Source: Marinobacter sp. F3R08
GTDB taxonomy: Bacteria; Pseudomonadota; Gammaproteobacteria; Pseudomonadales; Oleiphilaceae
Length of the DNA stretch: 64,000 nt
Direction: 5' to 3'
Assembly: GCF_018860425.1 (NCBI RefSeq)
Contig: NZ_JAHKPI010000005.1
Coordinates: 1 to 64,000, forward strand
The position numbers and the translations under genes are program-made. The number at the start of each line of letters is the position of its first letter. Position 1 is the stretch's first letter. Below the pieces are notes generated by a model. The model saw only the letters and a program-made list of their open reading frames with translations. It did no database searches and was not told the origin of the DNA. Shown here in pieces: positions 20,201 to 29,483 of this stretch.

Positions 20201-20724
20201 GCGTTAGCGCCGTTTTCAGTTAGCGTAAACCCCCGCCCCCCGTAACTGTACGGGTCCATAATCGCTCGAAAGTTATTCGATAGATTAACTCTCGCCGAGG
20301 ATGAGGAATAACCGTCTGCGGCTGCGTTGGTAAAATCAGCCGTATCCATACTAGTACCGTCTGCCCTCAGTGGAGGCACGTACTGAATATCAGGATTGTA
20401 ATAAACCTTGTTGAGATAGCTCGATGCCAGAAAGCGGTTGCCGCTGATCCGGCAGCGGTAGGGGTTCAATCCTGCATAAGAGGAATTCGAATAACAGTTT
20501 CCGCTAAAATCTGCCTGACCGATAAGACCATCTGGCATATACCCCCATAGCATCGATCCAGAATCATCCAACATGAACATCAAGTTGGGGTCTACCCCTC
20601 CGCCTGCCATCAACGGCTTATGGGAAAAGTTGACATCCCCCCAACCAGATACCGGGAGAATCATGATCATGCCCAGAGTCGCTACCCGAGCTTTAAATTG
20701 TTTGAACATAGCTGCCATCCTCAT
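17248..20724 (-). CDS. pilY1: Type IV pilus tip-associated adhesin/biogenesis factor PilY1
   Basis: PilY1 sits at the pilus tip and in the outer membrane. It promotes pilus extension against retraction and acts in surface attachment and mechanosensing. The 1158-aa protein has a signal peptide, a von Willebrand A-like region starting with the metal-site motif MLDDSGSM (about residue 52) and ILLMTDGYYST-like segments, and the C-terminal beta-propeller PilY1 domain (about 650-1060). The propeller carries calcium-loop-like DLDGNLW near residue 910. The start is ambiguous: ATG 20724 overlaps the pilX stop, but the in-frame ATG at 20709 has GAGG at better spacing and gives a cleaner signal peptide. 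Asp and Gly are abundant, as expected for a secreted calcium-binding protein. Confidence 0.94.
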   Translation of the reverse strand: MRMAAMFKQFKARVATLGMIMILPVSGWGDVNFSHKPLMAGGGVDPNLMFMLDDSGSMLWGYMPDGLIGQADFSGNCYSNSSYAGLNPYRCRISGNRFLASSYLNKVYYNPDIQYVPPLRADGTSMDTADFTNAAADGYSSSSARVNLSNNFRAIMDPYSYGGRGFTLTENGANAEAAFYYNFSGSGWCTSNPYNDGCYNKIVVGTAERENFANWFSYYRTREMAAKAGIGTVFANPDLSDQFRLGWGRINKGNGTVDDASGIRGVLEGVRPFEDVREDFIDWLYGENAGGSTPLLSALEGAGEYFRKSERAWLETPSQSKSTGNPARECRISATMLMTDGYYSTSSSARANLNEHADGSDGPVYTSDGNSAGYVAEAPYSDNFNSWVTLGDIAAYYWKNDLRPDIDNFVPTTDAVEDVNNDGTRETLADPAFWQHMMTFGIGFGVEGSVSRDEAISAALNGTPIDWWGGSSNEDKINDLLHASVNGRGDFFSAGDPATFQVELQDLLDRYLGMAGSASGVDFNVATIEADDALIFSSKFDPNGWSGELEARTVTKGSSGSPAEVEDSVAWSARAALDSLDPDERVVLTYNSDDGEGVAFRSESTFWGNLDTAQKSDLAVDADDAFAKKRLDYLRGKRKATFESENNGDGSLFRQRQHLLGTMVNSTPRFVGAPDSSWPNDSTIGDGLYTVFHNEKIDRTPVVYVGANDGMLHGFKATDYAEGGGSEVLAYVPSFISSTEEEEGLHYLTEPGYDHRFYVDLNLEVVDVYSKGRENGPADWRTVLIGGARAGAKGIFALDITNPDEFSEDNADELVLWEFTHPDLGYITEPPQVALMRWPDKKVRWTVFVPTGYNSGKTGFFMLDLEGGLDGKWSNSEVEYHSFESGGTGLSPLTLVDTDLETGEPDYLVDRVYAGDLDGNLWVAEIDVDGVVDTAHDGRAYFNTGGEPITSAPAVGLGGENSGTDPNLMILFGTGKYLESGDHGYTGDRHFYSVHEVTDVNYTLTKNDLLNVGWKNLGSGDRQINDGEDDRVDYQVDRGWYVELPTSGERVVNYPIIRGEYVYVNTLIPGSDPCLGGGDGWVLGFEIIRAKGSTPVYKAFANYESDVAGIHVDGGTPSQLATWGSLLTFGTSGGGAGFIELDPFDDVLGRKGWREITE

Positions 20725-21347
20725 CCTTCAGAAGACTCAATATTATTGGCGCTGATAAAATAATAGCTTTCAATGATTTTCCGGCTTTGTTCTGATGGCC
20801 CAATGGCCATTACAACAATTCGCATGGATTCGGCCTGAACCGATATTTCAGAGTCTCCAGGTCCAGCAGCACCACCACCCCCATAGGTATCCCCGGTACC
20901 CTCAAAGTTCAGATTTCTGAGGCTCCGATCACCTACGGCACCGGGCAATACCGATACCCGGCCGAGATACTCAATGAAATATTTGGGCTCCAGGCCATCT
21001 ACCGGATCTGCTTTTAAAACCAGTTCATCGTCTTCCCAGGTAGCGTCATCCAATACGGGCGGAGCAAATCCGGCCCAATGCCAGCCGTCCTCGGGGTCTG
21101 AACTGTAGTCATCTTCGTCTTCATTGAGCTCGCCGAAATTTTCCAGGCTATCCAGCGATTCAAGGCTGTCTTCAATCTCCCTCAAGGCGGCTTCAGCGGC
21201 CTCAAGCGTGATCAGACCTTCCCGGCTGGAGTTTGACATACGTTCCTGCATGACAGAGTTCTGCATAGAGGACGTAGCCAACAGCGATAAAACCAATAGA
21301 ATAATCAGTGACATCAAGAGGGCTATGCCCTTTTGCCTGTACATCAT
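20721..21347 (-). CDS. pilX: Type IV minor pilin PilX
   Basis: PilX is the bulky minor pilin that bridges PilY1 to the other minor pilins at the pilus tip. From the ATG at 21347 (AAGGGGG just upstream) it is 208 aa. The leader is MMYRQKG, cleaved before IALLMSLIILLVLSLLATSSM. Position 5 is not Glu, a GspK-like trait of PilX and tip pilins. The region after the helix is strongly acidic (many Asp/Glu at about 50-95). The open frame extends 58 codons upstream into pilW, but without a leader sequence. The C-terminus overlaps pilY1 by 4 bp. Confidence 0.9.
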   Translation of the reverse strand: MMYRQKGIALLMSLIILLVLSLLATSSMQNSVMQERMSNSSREGLITLEAAEAALREIEDSLESLDSLENFGELNEDEDDYSSDPEDGWHWAGFAPPVLDDATWEDDELVLKADPVDGLEPKYFIEYLGRVSVLPGAVGDRSLRNLNFEGTGDTYGGGGAAGPGDSEISVQAESMRIVVMAIGPSEQSRKIIESYYFISANNIESSEG

Positions 21348-21357
21348 AGGGCCCCCT

Positions 21358-22461
21358 TCAGTTTGACTTGTTGCGAACATTGGTTGTGAACTCGTAAGCG
21401 CGATACATATGGCTATCACCCTCCGGCGCCGTGTAATTATTGCCGCTCGTGCAATCTGTCCAGGCCGGATAGCACAAAGAGGCCGGGTCTTCGAAAACGT
21501 TATCGGATCCGCCACGAACAAGCAGGCTGACTCTCACTGCCCTGATTTGCTCCCAGTCAGAAGCTGCCATGGCGGTAGCGTCCTCCCAACGATCCACTGC
21601 CTGAAATTTGTCGACAGACAGACCGTAGCGCACCTGCATATCAACGACCCCCTCAACCATTTCATGGGCCTGCAGTGCACCATTGCTCAGCTCAAGCATC
21701 ATTAACGCAGGCTCACCAGTCGTCGCACTGGTACCGATGTAATAGGTCCTGTCGTACGGCTTGAAAATCTGAGCGCCGATGCCGTAGTCATTTGAAAGGC
21801 AGTTGTTTCCAGCGCCTCCGTTGCCGGTATTGCTGCAGGTGTTGTTGGTGAAGTCGTTACCGGGAGACTCCCCGGAGCCACTATTTGTAACCAGTGTCAC
21901 TTCCGAATCGTCACCGCCACCACTGATGTTCGTGATCTGAACAATATCGACGCCCTGACAGTCAGCGATTGCAATCACATCTCCGTCACTCAGGAAACTG
22001 TTGGGGTTTGCACCTCCTCTGCTCCGCACCTTCGTGGACGCCGATGTTGGCGGTGAACTCGCGGAAATTTCCAGGCCACCGCCGTCAAGCCCGCTGAAAA
22101 ATATGAAATCTGTTCCTGATATCGCTGCAGCAGGACGGAGAGAGTTCTCAGAACTGATTCCTACTCCCGGATCCCAGTTATAGTCATCGTCGTCCGGGTC
22201 AACATCCAGATTGTTTACCATCTGATCGGAATTACAGCCGAAGTAGCCGGCGCCCCTCGCCTCACGGCTGATCATTTCAGAGGCAATACGCCCAAACTCC
22301 TGGGTCCGCGCTGTGGCCTCCGCCATACGAAAGGCCTGACTGTTGGACGTCAGAATCTGAACAAGCCCGCCAACCAGCAGCGACCCCAGCAGTAACGCGA
22401 TCATCAGCTCAACAATTGACAAACCTTGCTGGCGCTTTTCAAGTGTGACGTTCAGCGTCAT
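21358..22461 (-). CDS. pilW: Type IV minor pilin PilW
   Basis: PilW is a minor pilin of the priming and tip complex. At 367 aa it has the leader MTLNVTLEKRQQG, cleavage before LSIVELMIALLLGSLLVGG with Glu5, and a large C-terminal PilW domain with several cysteine-containing loops (YFGCNSDQ, ADCQG, NNTCSNTG, NNCLSND, LCYPAWTDC). It overlaps pilV by 4 bp (ATGA) and is followed by pilX after 10 bp, so the set is clearly co-translated. Confidence 0.93.
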   Translation of the reverse strand: MTLNVTLEKRQQGLSIVELMIALLLGSLLVGGLVQILTSNSQAFRMAEATARTQEFGRIASEMISREARGAGYFGCNSDQMVNNLDVDPDDDDYNWDPGVGISSENSLRPAAAISGTDFIFFSGLDGGGLEISASSPPTSASTKVRSRGGANPNSFLSDGDVIAIADCQGVDIVQITNISGGGDDSEVTLVTNSGSGESPGNDFTNNTCSNTGNGGAGNNCLSNDYGIGAQIFKPYDRTYYIGTSATTGEPALMMLELSNGALQAHEMVEGVVDMQVRYGLSVDKFQAVDRWEDATAMAASDWEQIRAVRVSLLVRGGSDNVFEDPASLCYPAWTDCTSGNNYTAPEGDSHMYRAYEFTTNVRNKSN

Positions 22462-22853
22462 GGCATGTACCTCACAATCAAATCGAAGGTGTTAGCGGAG
22501 AGGTCATCGGCGTCGGAACCGTCCCAGATGGAAGCCCTCCCTTCCCACTCGACACTAATCGTGGCCTGACGATAGATGCCAACCGTTGATGTCTCGATAT
22601 TTAATTCTGCGTTTGCACCCAGGTCTTTCTGAAGAGCCGCTGTCCAGTCTGATATATCACCAACTGATTTTTCCGATCTGATTTCATCTGCAATGCTTTG
22701 AAGATGGAGCACTGCCACGGATCGTTTGTCGGCACCCTGTGTTTGTTGTATGGAAACTGTCTGCATGCCAGCAACCCCCAACAATCCAACTGCCAGGACA
22801 AGCACAGCGACCATCACTTCGATCATGGTCACACCGTTCTGTTTTGTTCTCAT
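22458..22853 (-). CDS. pilV: Type IV minor pilin PilV
   Basis: PilV is a minor pilin needed to prime pilus assembly. I start it at the ATG at 22853, giving 131 aa with a short leader MRTKQNG and cleavage before VTMIEVMVAVLVLAVGLLG (Glu5 present). An upstream ATG at 22880 would add nine residues and is possible. The GLLGVAGMQ segment after the helix is characteristic of the PilV family. It lies 44 bp after fimU and overlaps pilW. Confidence 0.9.
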   Translation of the reverse strand: MRTKQNGVTMIEVMVAVLVLAVGLLGVAGMQTVSIQQTQGADKRSVAVLHLQSIADEIRSEKSVGDISDWTAALQKDLGANAELNIETSTVGIYRQATISVEWEGRASIWDGSDADDLSANTFDLIVRYMP

Positions 22854-22897
22854 ACCCACCACCTTTTTGTGATGATTCATGCCAGCTTCTACAGACA

Positions 22898-23383
22898 TCA
22901 CGAACACCCCGGATCAGTCTCAGCCCGGTTGGCTTGACCGCCTCTGTTCACGACAATATCAACACCAGGCCTGCCATTACCGGGGCAAAGACGGTAAGTA
23001 ACATTGTTGTCACCCAGTCTTTCTCCCCTGCCACTGAACAGCATTGGCAGAGTACCTGGCGACGGTATTGTGAGAGTGACGTCGCCTGGCATCTTGTCGC
23101 TCACCCGAATAGGATCGGCAGTTGACTCGGCCGATACCAGCCGGACCTCCAGACCTTCCTTCAAATCTCCATTTCGCGGCTGCACCTGAACAGGCTCACC
23201 ACGCTTCACTGCCTCTGAGCGCGCGTAGTTCAGCAGCCCCAAGGTGCCGTTTGCTGTCGACGTCAATCGATTGGACTCAATCATGGACTGAAATCCGGGA
23301 ACCGCGATGGTTGCGATGATTGATATCAGCACAACGACGATCATCAACTCGATCAGTGTGAATCCTGAATGCTTTGGCTTCAT
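22898..23383 (-). CDS. fimU: GspH/FimT-family minor pilin FimU
   Basis: FimU is the minor pilin thought to join the tip complex to the major pilin fibre. At 161 aa, the leader MKPKHSG is followed by FTLIELMIVVVLISIIATIAVPGFQ with Glu5. Then comes the GspH-like segment NYARSEAVKRGEPVQV and a C-terminal disulfide pair (LCPGNG and DPGCS). It heads the six-gene operon fimU-pilV-pilW-pilX-pilY1-pilE. AAGAGG precedes the ATG. A sequence resembling an AlgR box lies about 95 bases upstream (23475-23483). Confidence 0.88.
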   Translation of the reverse strand: MKPKHSGFTLIELMIVVVLISIIATIAVPGFQSMIESNRLTSTANGTLGLLNYARSEAVKRGEPVQVQPRNGDLKEGLEVRLVSAESTADPIRVSDKMPGDVTLTIPSPGTLPMLFSGRGERLGDNNVTYRLCPGNGRPGVDIVVNRGGQANRAETDPGCS

Positions 23384-23474
23384 GCCCCCAGCCTCTTAAT
23401 AGTTTCTCATCAGGCAGATTACTGATTCTTCAGATTTGTGGGTATTGAAATGCGACGAGCGGCTTTGTGACTGG

Positions 23475-23483
23475 AATGAACGG
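23475..23483 (-). promoter_or_regulatory. AlgR-box-like sequence upstream of the fimU operon
   Basis: CCGTTCATT on the minus strand matches 7 of 9 bases of the AlgR core CCGTTCGTC. AlgR directly activates the equivalent operon in P. aeruginosa. A 9-base match has a substantial chance of being random, so this is weak. Confidence 0.25.
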
Positions 23484-23561
23484 TCAACAAGAGCACGAAA
23501 TGTGACAGATTGCTCATTTTGAGGCGATCTGGGCAGGAAGGAACAGGGGGGGGCTCGGAGC

Positions 23562-23583
23562 GGAGGAGGCAAAAGCCTCCCCC
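23562..23583 (-). terminator. Probable terminator after ispH
   Basis: Stem GGAGGC/GCCTCC with a 4-base loop of T on the minus strand, extended by flanking G/C bases, lies directly past the ispH stop. It has no U run, so termination may be inefficient. Confidence 0.4.
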
Positions 23584-23586
23584 CGG

Positions 23587-24537
23587 TCAGACGTTGACCG
23601 CGTCTATCCTGAGCTCTTTCGGCATTGAGAACACAATATTCTCCTCACGCCCGGCAATTTCCTCAGGAACACTGCCGCCAAGCTCCTGGAGGCGAGTAAT
23701 CACATCGTTCACCAGCACTTCAGGCGCCGAGGCGCCAGCGGTAACACCCACAGAAGTTTTACCTTGCAGCCAGTCGGGATGGATCTGGGAGGCCTCATCA
23801 ATCAGATGGGCCGGGGTGCCCATCCGTTCCGCCAGTTCACGCAGGCGGTTCGAATTGGAACTGTTCGGGGACCCCACCACCAACATCAGATCACAATCGC
23901 CCGCTAACTGCTTCACTGCATCCTGGCGGTTCTGGGTGGCATAGCAGATGTCATCCTTGCGCGGCCCCTGGATCTCCGGAAATTTCCTGCGCAGCGCGTC
24001 AATCACCCTGGCGGTGTCATCCATGGATAAGGTCGTCTGGGTAACATAGGAGAGTTTCGCCGGGTCTTTCACCTCCAGCGTCGCCACATCTTCCTCGTTC
24101 TCCACGAGGTAGATCTCGCCGCCGTTGCTGTGGTCGTACTGCCCCATGGTGCCCTCAACCTCCGGGTGACCATGGTGACCGATCAAAACGCACTCGCGCC
24201 CGTCACGACTGTAGCGCATCACTTCCAGGTGGACTTTGGTGACCAGCGGGCAGGTGGCATCGAAGACTTTAAGGCCCCGACGGGCCGCCTCATTCTGAAC
24301 CGCCTGGGAGACGCCGTGAGCACTGAAGATAACGAGCCTGTCGTCCGGGACTTCATCCAGTTCGTCTACAAAAACCGCACCGCGGTTGCGAAGGTTATTA
24401 ACCACAAACTTGTTGTGAACCACTTCGTGACGAACGTAGATCGGCGCGCCGAACACGTCCAGCGCCCGGTTCACAATTTCAATGGCGCGGTCCACACCGG
24501 CACAAAAACCTCGTGGGTTGGCGAGTCGGATCTGCAT
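23587..24537 (-). CDS. ispH: 4-hydroxy-3-methylbut-2-enyl diphosphate reductase
   Basis: IspH is the last enzyme of the MEP isoprenoid pathway. It reduces HMBPP to isopentenyl and dimethylallyl diphosphate using a 4Fe-4S cluster. At 316 aa, the three cluster cysteines are visible in [12 protein letters not shown] (about 12), DATCPLV (about 96) and [10 protein letters not shown] (about 197). The conserved His residues of RHEVVHN and IGHHGHPE are also present. It ends the ileS-lspA-fkpB-ispH run on the minus strand; this order is conserved in pseudomonads and E. coli. Confidence 0.97.
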   Translation of the reverse strand: MQIRLANPRGFCAGVDRAIEIVNRALDVFGAPIYVRHEVVHNKFVVNNLRNRGAVFVDELDEVPDDRLVIFSAHGVSQAVQNEAARRGLKVFDATCPLVTKVHLEVMRYSRDGRECVLIGHHGHPEVEGTMGQYDHSNGGEIYLVENEEDVATLEVKDPAKLSYVTQTTLSMDDTARVIDALRRKFPEIQGPRKDDICYATQNRQDAVKQLAGDCDLMLVVGSPNSSNSNRLRELAERMGTPAHLIDEASQIHPDWLQGKTSVGVTAGASAPEVLVNDVITRLQELGGSVPEEIAGREENIVFSMPKELRIDAVNV

Positions 24538-24554
24538 ATAGCCCTCTACCCCGT

Positions 24555-25007
24555 TTAGTGGGCCGGTCCGACCGGCTCCACATCAATGATCTCAACCTCA
24601 AACGTCAGTGTACGCCCTGCCAGGGGGTGATTGAAATCCACCTCCACTTCATCACCTTCTACACGGCTGACAACTCCAGGTAGCTCGCTCTGGCGCGCAT
24701 CGGCGAAGGAGATCATTACTCCCGGCTCAAGCACCATGTCAGGACTGAACTCGTGGCGCTTGAATGTCTGAACATTGTTCGGATTGTACTGACCAAAGGC
24801 TTTTTCTGGTGGAACCTCGAAACTGTCCCTGTCGCCGGCCTTCATGCCCATCAGGTAGGCTTCGAAGTTTTCCGGCAGGTTGTCATCACCGATTTCCAGG
24901 GAGGCCGGCTCTTTCTCAAAGGTGGAGTCAATCACTTCGCCATCAGAGAACTTGAGCGCAAAATGCAGCTTGACCCGGGTCCCCTTGTCGACAGGCAGTT
25001 CGTTCAT
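24555..25007 (-). CDS. fkpB: FKBP-type peptidyl-prolyl isomerase, SlpA/FkpB type
   Basis: This 150-aa cytoplasmic prolyl isomerase and chaperone belongs to the SlyD/SlpA branch. The FKBP fold is interrupted by an IF-domain insertion in the middle ([26 protein letters not shown], then residues about 75-125). The C-terminus lacks the metal-binding His-rich tail of SlyD, which points to FkpB/SlpA. It sits between lspA (5 bp) and ispH (17 bp), exactly as in E. coli and Pseudomonas, so it is part of one operon. Confidence 0.93.
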   Translation of the reverse strand: MNELPVDKGTRVKLHFALKFSDGEVIDSTFEKEPASLEIGDDNLPENFEAYLMGMKAGDRDSFEVPPEKAFGQYNPNNVQTFKRHEFSPDMVLEPGVMISFADARQSELPGVVSRVEGDEVEVDFNHPLAGRTLTFEVEIIDVEPVGPAH

Positions 25008-25012
25008 ACGAG

Positions 25013-25525
25013 TTACTCACTCCTTTCTGCGTCCCCACCGGAACCGGCGGGTTTGCGAAACATATCAAGGATCATCATGCCAGCACCGATGGTTATGGCG
25101 GTGTCGGCCAGGTTAAAGGCGGGAAAGTGCCAGTCCTGCCAGTAGAAATGCAGGAAGTCGACGACGTAGCCATGCACCACCCGGTCGTAGACATTGCCCA
25201 GGGCGCCGCCAAGTATGAGTACGATGGCAATGGCGGTCCAGGTTTCATGACGCTGCAGATTTTTCAGCCAGTAGATCAGCACAACGCTGACCACCAGGGC
25301 CAGGGTTACGAAGAACCAGCGCTGCCAACCCGCCGCTTCGGCCAGGAAACTGAACGCGGCTCCGGTGTTGTGAAGCAGCGTCAGGTTGAACATGGGAATC
25401 ACCGGAACCGGATCACCGTAGGTCAGCATGGCGGTGGCCATGGCCTTGGTGCCCAGATCCAGGACGATCACCAGCACCGCCAGCCACAGCCACTTCAGTT
25501 TGCTCCCGGCGACCTGCTCCGTCAT
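25013..25525 (-). CDS. lspA: Lipoprotein signal peptidase (signal peptidase II)
   Basis: LspA is the aspartyl protease of the inner membrane that removes signal peptides from diacylglyceryl-prolipoproteins, including BamD encoded in this window. From the ATG at 25525 it is 170 aa with four membrane helices. The catalytic aspartates are in [19 protein letters not shown] and [16 protein letters not shown] precedes this start; an alternative ATG four codons earlier (25537) overlaps the ileS stop by one base and would be coupled. The much longer open frame upstream runs inside ileS and is not real. Confidence 0.95.
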   Translation of the reverse strand: MTEQVAGSKLKWLWLAVLVIVLDLGTKAMATAMLTYGDPVPVIPMFNLTLLHNTGAAFSFLAEAAGWQRWFFVTLALVVSVVLIYWLKNLQRHETWTAIAIVLILGGALGNVYDRVVHGYVVDFLHFYWQDWHFPAFNLADTAITIGAGMMILDMFRKPAGSGGDAERSE

Positions 25526-25536
25526 GGTGGCTTCCA

Positions 25537-28356
25537 TCAGGCGTAAGCGCGGGCTTCGCCAGGCCCTTCGACGTTGGTCACACAGCGACCACAAAGGTCG
25601 TCGTACTTGGCATTGCGCCCTACGTCTTCCCGGTGGTGCCAGCAGCGCTCGCACTTGGTGTAAGTGGCCGGCGTTACCTTGACCCGCAGCCCCTCATGCG
25701 AAGTCATTTCCGCATCTCCGGCCTCCGCCACCGGCTTCACGCTGGCCTCAGAGGTGATCAGCACGAAGCGCAGCTCCTCGCCAAGGTGCTTCAGATCCGC
25801 TGCGAGATCACCTTCACAGAAGAGGGTCACTTCCGCACTCAGGGAACCTTTGATTTCACCCCGCGCCCTTGCCTCTTCCAGGCACTTGTTAACGGCTTCT
25901 TTCACGCTGTACATCTCGCGCCAGTAGTCGCGACCAAGTTCGGCGTTGTCCGGCATCGCGGTCAGGCCTTCGTACCAGGTTTCGTAGAACACGGTGTCGC
26001 CACGTTTCCCCGGCAGGTGTTGCCAGATTTCATCAGCAGTAAAGCTGAGAATCGGGGCAATCCAGCGAACCAGCGCCTCGGCAACATGATACAGGGCAGT
26101 CTGACAGGAACGACGTGCCAGACTGTCAGCCTGGGTGGTGTACTGCCGATCCTTGATGATATCCAGATAGAAACCACCCAGGGTGGCCTCGCAGAAGTTG
26201 TACACCTTCTGGTAGATCCTCAGGAAGGCATAGTTGCCATAGTCTTCATGAAGCTCTTCCTGCAACTGCAGAGCCCGGTCTACCATCCAGCGATCGAGGG
26301 CCAGCATGTCATCGGGCGCGACCATGTGCTGCTCCGGATCAAATCCGGACAGGTTGCTCAACAGGAAGCGGGAGGTGTTCCGGATCCGGCGATAGCCGTC
26401 GGCGGTCTGACGGAGGATATCTTTCGAGACCGTCATCTCCCCGCTGTAATCGGTCGCCGCCACCCAGAGGCGCAATATGTCGGCACCCAGTTCGTTCATA
26501 ACCTCCTGAGGCGCGATCACGTTCCCCAGGGACTTGGACATCTTGTGGCCCTTACCATCGACGGTAAAACCGTGGGTCAGAACTTGCCGGTACGGAGCAA
26601 CGCCGTTCATGGCAATAGAAGTCTTAAGGGAAGACTGGAACCAGCCACGATGCTGATCGGACCCCTCCAGGTACATGTCTGCAGGGAACTGACCCAGCTC
26701 TTCGCGAACCCGCAGCACCGACTCGTGGGTCACGCCGGAATCAAACCAGACATCCAGGGTATCCGTCACCTTTTCGTACTGATCAGCATCACTGCCTAAC
26801 AGAGAAGCACCATCCAGCTCGTACCAGGCATCAATTCCGCCTTCCTCGATCTGTTCGGCCACCTTCTCGATCAGGCTCTGGGTGTCCGGATGCAACTCCT
26901 GAGTTTCCTTGTGGATAAACAGGGTGATGGGTACGCCCCAGGTACGCTGACGGGAAATGCACCAGTCGGGGGACTGGTTAAACATGGCTTCGATACGATT
27001 CTGACCCCAGGACGGCACCCAGCGCACACCTTTGATAGCCTCAAGAGCGTCCGCCCGGAGGTTTTGCTTGTCCATGCTGATAAACCACTGCGGCGTTGCC
27101 CGGTAGATCAGCGGGGTCTTGGTTCGCCAGCAATGAGGATAGCTGTGACGGAATTTCTCGGAACGAACCAGCTTGCCTTCTCGCTCAAGTGCACTGCAAA
27201 CCGGCTCATCCGCCTTGTATACGTGCACCCCTGCCAGCTCACCCGCAGCCGAGGTATAGGTGCCATCAGCCTGCACCAGATTGATGGTGTCGATGTTGTA
27301 GGCCTTGCCAACCTCAAAATCTTCCATCCCGTGATCGGGCGCAGTGTGGACAGCGCCGGTACCGGCATCTGTGGAGACGTGATCGCCAAGGATGACCGGC
27401 ACCTGCTTATCATAGATCGGGTGCTGGAGCATCAGGTGTTCCAGATTGGCGCCGGAACAGGTCGCCAGCACCTCGTAGCCTTCAACCTGCCAGCGGGCCA
27501 TGATGCCTTCGACCATGTCGGCCGCCAGAATCATTCGCTCAGGCCCTTGTCCCACATCGGCCTGCACTAACGCGTAGTCCAGATCCGCATTCAGGGAAAC
27601 GGCCTGGTTAGCCGGAATGGTCCATGGGGTGGTGGTCCAGATAACAACGGACACATCGCCATCGCCACTATCGGTGCCAAACAGTGAGAGCGCGCCCGCC
27701 TGATCAACGGCGGTAAAACGCACATCGATCTGGGTAGAGGTTTTGTCCTGATACTCCACCTCGGCTTCTGCCAGTGCGGACTGACCCACCACACTCCAGT
27801 AAACCGGCTTGTAACCACGCACCAGATGGCCCTTGGCGACGATTTTTCCAAGGGCACGGACAATGCCTGCCTCTACCTTCGGATCCATGGTCAGGTAAGG
27901 CTTGTCCCACTCGCCCATCACTCCCAGGCGGATAAAGTCGGCTTTCTGACCGGCAATCTGTTTGGTTGCATAATCGCGACAGGCCTGGCGGAAGGTCTTG
28001 TAATCCACCTTAACGCCCGCCTTGCCAATTTCCTGCTCCACCTTGTGCTCGATGGGCAGACCGTGGCAGTCCCAGCCCGGTACGTATGGCGCGTCATAAC
28101 CCATGAAACTTCGGGATTTGACGATCATATCCTTGAGAATCTTGTTGACCGCATGACCAATGTGAATGCTGCCGTTGGCGTAGGGAGGGCCATCATGAAG
28201 AATAAACTTGTCCCGCCCTTCCCGCTGCTTACGCAGGTTGCCGTAGACATCGAGATCCTGCCAGCGTTTGAGCATTTCCGGCTCGCGCTTGGCCAGGTTA
28301 CCGCGCATGGGGAAGGCGGTTTCCGGCAGATTCAGAGTGTGCTTGTAGTCGCTCAT
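25537..28356 (-). CDS. ileS: Isoleucyl-tRNA synthetase
   Basis: IleRS is the class I synthetase charging tRNA-Ile, with CP1 editing of mischarged valine. At 939 aa it has the HIGH motif in GSIHIGHA (about 60), an editing domain across about 180-400, and the KMSKS loop HKMSKSLGN (about 600). The C-terminal zinc finger has CERCWHH and DLCGRCV. It is followed without a gap by lspA. The lspA-ileS-ribF-murJ neighbourhood matches other gammaproteobacteria. The leader between ribF and ileS is only 74 bp. Confidence 0.98.
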   Translation of the reverse strand: MSDYKHTLNLPETAFPMRGNLAKREPEMLKRWQDLDVYGNLRKQREGRDKFILHDGPPYANGSIHIGHAVNKILKDMIVKSRSFMGYDAPYVPGWDCHGLPIEHKVEQEIGKAGVKVDYKTFRQACRDYATKQIAGQKADFIRLGVMGEWDKPYLTMDPKVEAGIVRALGKIVAKGHLVRGYKPVYWSVVGQSALAEAEVEYQDKTSTQIDVRFTAVDQAGALSLFGTDSGDGDVSVVIWTTTPWTIPANQAVSLNADLDYALVQADVGQGPERMILAADMVEGIMARWQVEGYEVLATCSGANLEHLMLQHPIYDKQVPVILGDHVSTDAGTGAVHTAPDHGMEDFEVGKAYNIDTINLVQADGTYTSAAGELAGVHVYKADEPVCSALEREGKLVRSEKFRHSYPHCWRTKTPLIYRATPQWFISMDKQNLRADALEAIKGVRWVPSWGQNRIEAMFNQSPDWCISRQRTWGVPITLFIHKETQELHPDTQSLIEKVAEQIEEGGIDAWYELDGASLLGSDADQYEKVTDTLDVWFDSGVTHESVLRVREELGQFPADMYLEGSDQHRGWFQSSLKTSIAMNGVAPYRQVLTHGFTVDGKGHKMSKSLGNVIAPQEVMNELGADILRLWVAATDYSGEMTVSKDILRQTADGYRRIRNTSRFLLSNLSGFDPEQHMVAPDDMLALDRWMVDRALQLQEELHEDYGNYAFLRIYQKVYNFCEATLGGFYLDIIKDRQYTTQADSLARRSCQTALYHVAEALVRWIAPILSFTADEIWQHLPGKRGDTVFYETWYEGLTAMPDNAELGRDYWREMYSVKEAVNKCLEEARARGEIKGSLSAEVTLFCEGDLAADLKHLGEELRFVLITSEASVKPVAEAGDAEMTSHEGLRVKVTPATYTKCERCWHHREDVGRNAKYDDLCGRCVTNVEGPGEARAYA

Positions 28357-28430
28357 GGTTTGTGTGCGTACTCTTTTGGTCTTGGTCAGTTTTGGTCAGT
28401 CGTTTATTTGTTGGGGCGCAGCAGGGCGTT

Positions 28431-29402
28431 TCAATCCGCGTCTTTCACGGAGCCGTGCTCGACAATCCATGCACGGGCGTGTTCAAAATCCCGGGCTATC
28501 TGTTCTTTCAGTGCATCCACAGACGCGAATTTCTCCTCGTCCCGCAGGCCATGCCGGAATGCCACCTCCAGATGCTGTCCATAAAGTGTGCCAGCAAAAT
28601 CAAACAGGTGCACTTCCAGAGACGGCTGTTTGCCATCAACGGTGGGACGAACCCCGATGTTGGCAACACCATCATATACGGTGCCATCATCCAACGTAGC
28701 GGCAACCACATACACCCCGCGAAGTGCGGGCGCCCGGTGCAAAAGAATGTTCGCAGTCGGTGCGCCGATCTGACGCCCCAGTTGACGCCCGTAAACAACC
28801 CGACCCCGGATTCTGTATGGGTGCCCCAGAAGCGACTCTGCCTGCTCCAGTCCATTCACCGTCAGCAGCTCCCGGACACGGGTACTACTCACGCGCTCGT
28901 CATCCAATGCGACCGTTCGGGTGCTCTCGACGGTAAAACCGGCTTCTTCGCCCACCTTGGCCAGAAGAGTGAAGTCTCCGGCCCGGTCGCAGCCAAACCG
29001 GAAATCGTCTCCCACCACCAGATGCCGGACCGCCAGCCCCTGAATCAGCACATCTTCAACAAAGCCCATGGCTGAGTAGCTACGGAACGCGCCGTTGAAA
29101 CGCAGGCAGAGCACAATATCAATACCCTCGGCCAGGAGGGACTCAAATTTCTGACGGAAGCCCATCAGCCTTGGCGGGGCATCCAGGCCCTGGAAAAACT
29201 CCCTCGCCTGCGGCTCAAAAATCATGACCACAGAAGGCACACCAAGAGCTTCCGCCTTACTTTTGACCTGATCAATAATGGTCTTGTGGCCCAGATGCAC
29301 ACCGTCAAAATTCCCAATGGTCGCAACGCATCCATTCGCGAGCGGTGAGTCCTCCCGACGGGAAATCATTTTCAGGTTGGTCAGGCCCCGGATCAGACGC
29401 AT
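28431..29402 (-). CDS. ribF: Bifunctional riboflavin kinase / FAD synthetase
   Basis: RibF phosphorylates riboflavin to FMN and adenylates FMN to FAD. The 323-aa protein has an N-terminal nucleotidyltransferase domain (GNFDGVHLGH near residue 30 and the STRVRELL segment) and a C-terminal flavokinase domain (GRQLGRQIGAPTANI, GVANIGVRPTV). It lies between murJ and ileS on the minus strand, the usual gammaproteobacterial location. Confidence 0.96.
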   Translation of the reverse strand: MRLIRGLTNLKMISRREDSPLANGCVATIGNFDGVHLGHKTIIDQVKSKAEALGVPSVVMIFEPQAREFFQGLDAPPRLMGFRQKFESLLAEGIDIVLCLRFNGAFRSYSAMGFVEDVLIQGLAVRHLVVGDDFRFGCDRAGDFTLLAKVGEEAGFTVESTRTVALDDERVSSTRVRELLTVNGLEQAESLLGHPYRIRGRVVYGRQLGRQIGAPTANILLHRAPALRGVYVVAATLDDGTVYDGVANIGVRPTVDGKQPSLEVHLFDFAGTLYGQHLEVAFRHGLRDEEKFASVDALKEQIARDFEHARAWIVEHGSVKDAD

Positions 29403-29483
29403 GCAATGCGAACCTTCAATTGCCAGCTGGCTTTCAGCGCTTACTTTTACCGCAGCGCTGGTGAGAAAACGCGCGATTATACC

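Noticed and set aside
25633-26799. Long open frame (388 codons) opposite ileS
   Set aside because: Shadow of ileS; composition is His/Gln/Arg-rich as expected of an antisense frame, and no motif is seen.
29403-29483. Possible small gene between murJ and ribF
   Set aside because: The gap is 81 bases with no start codon preceded by a ribosome site and no hairpin of note.
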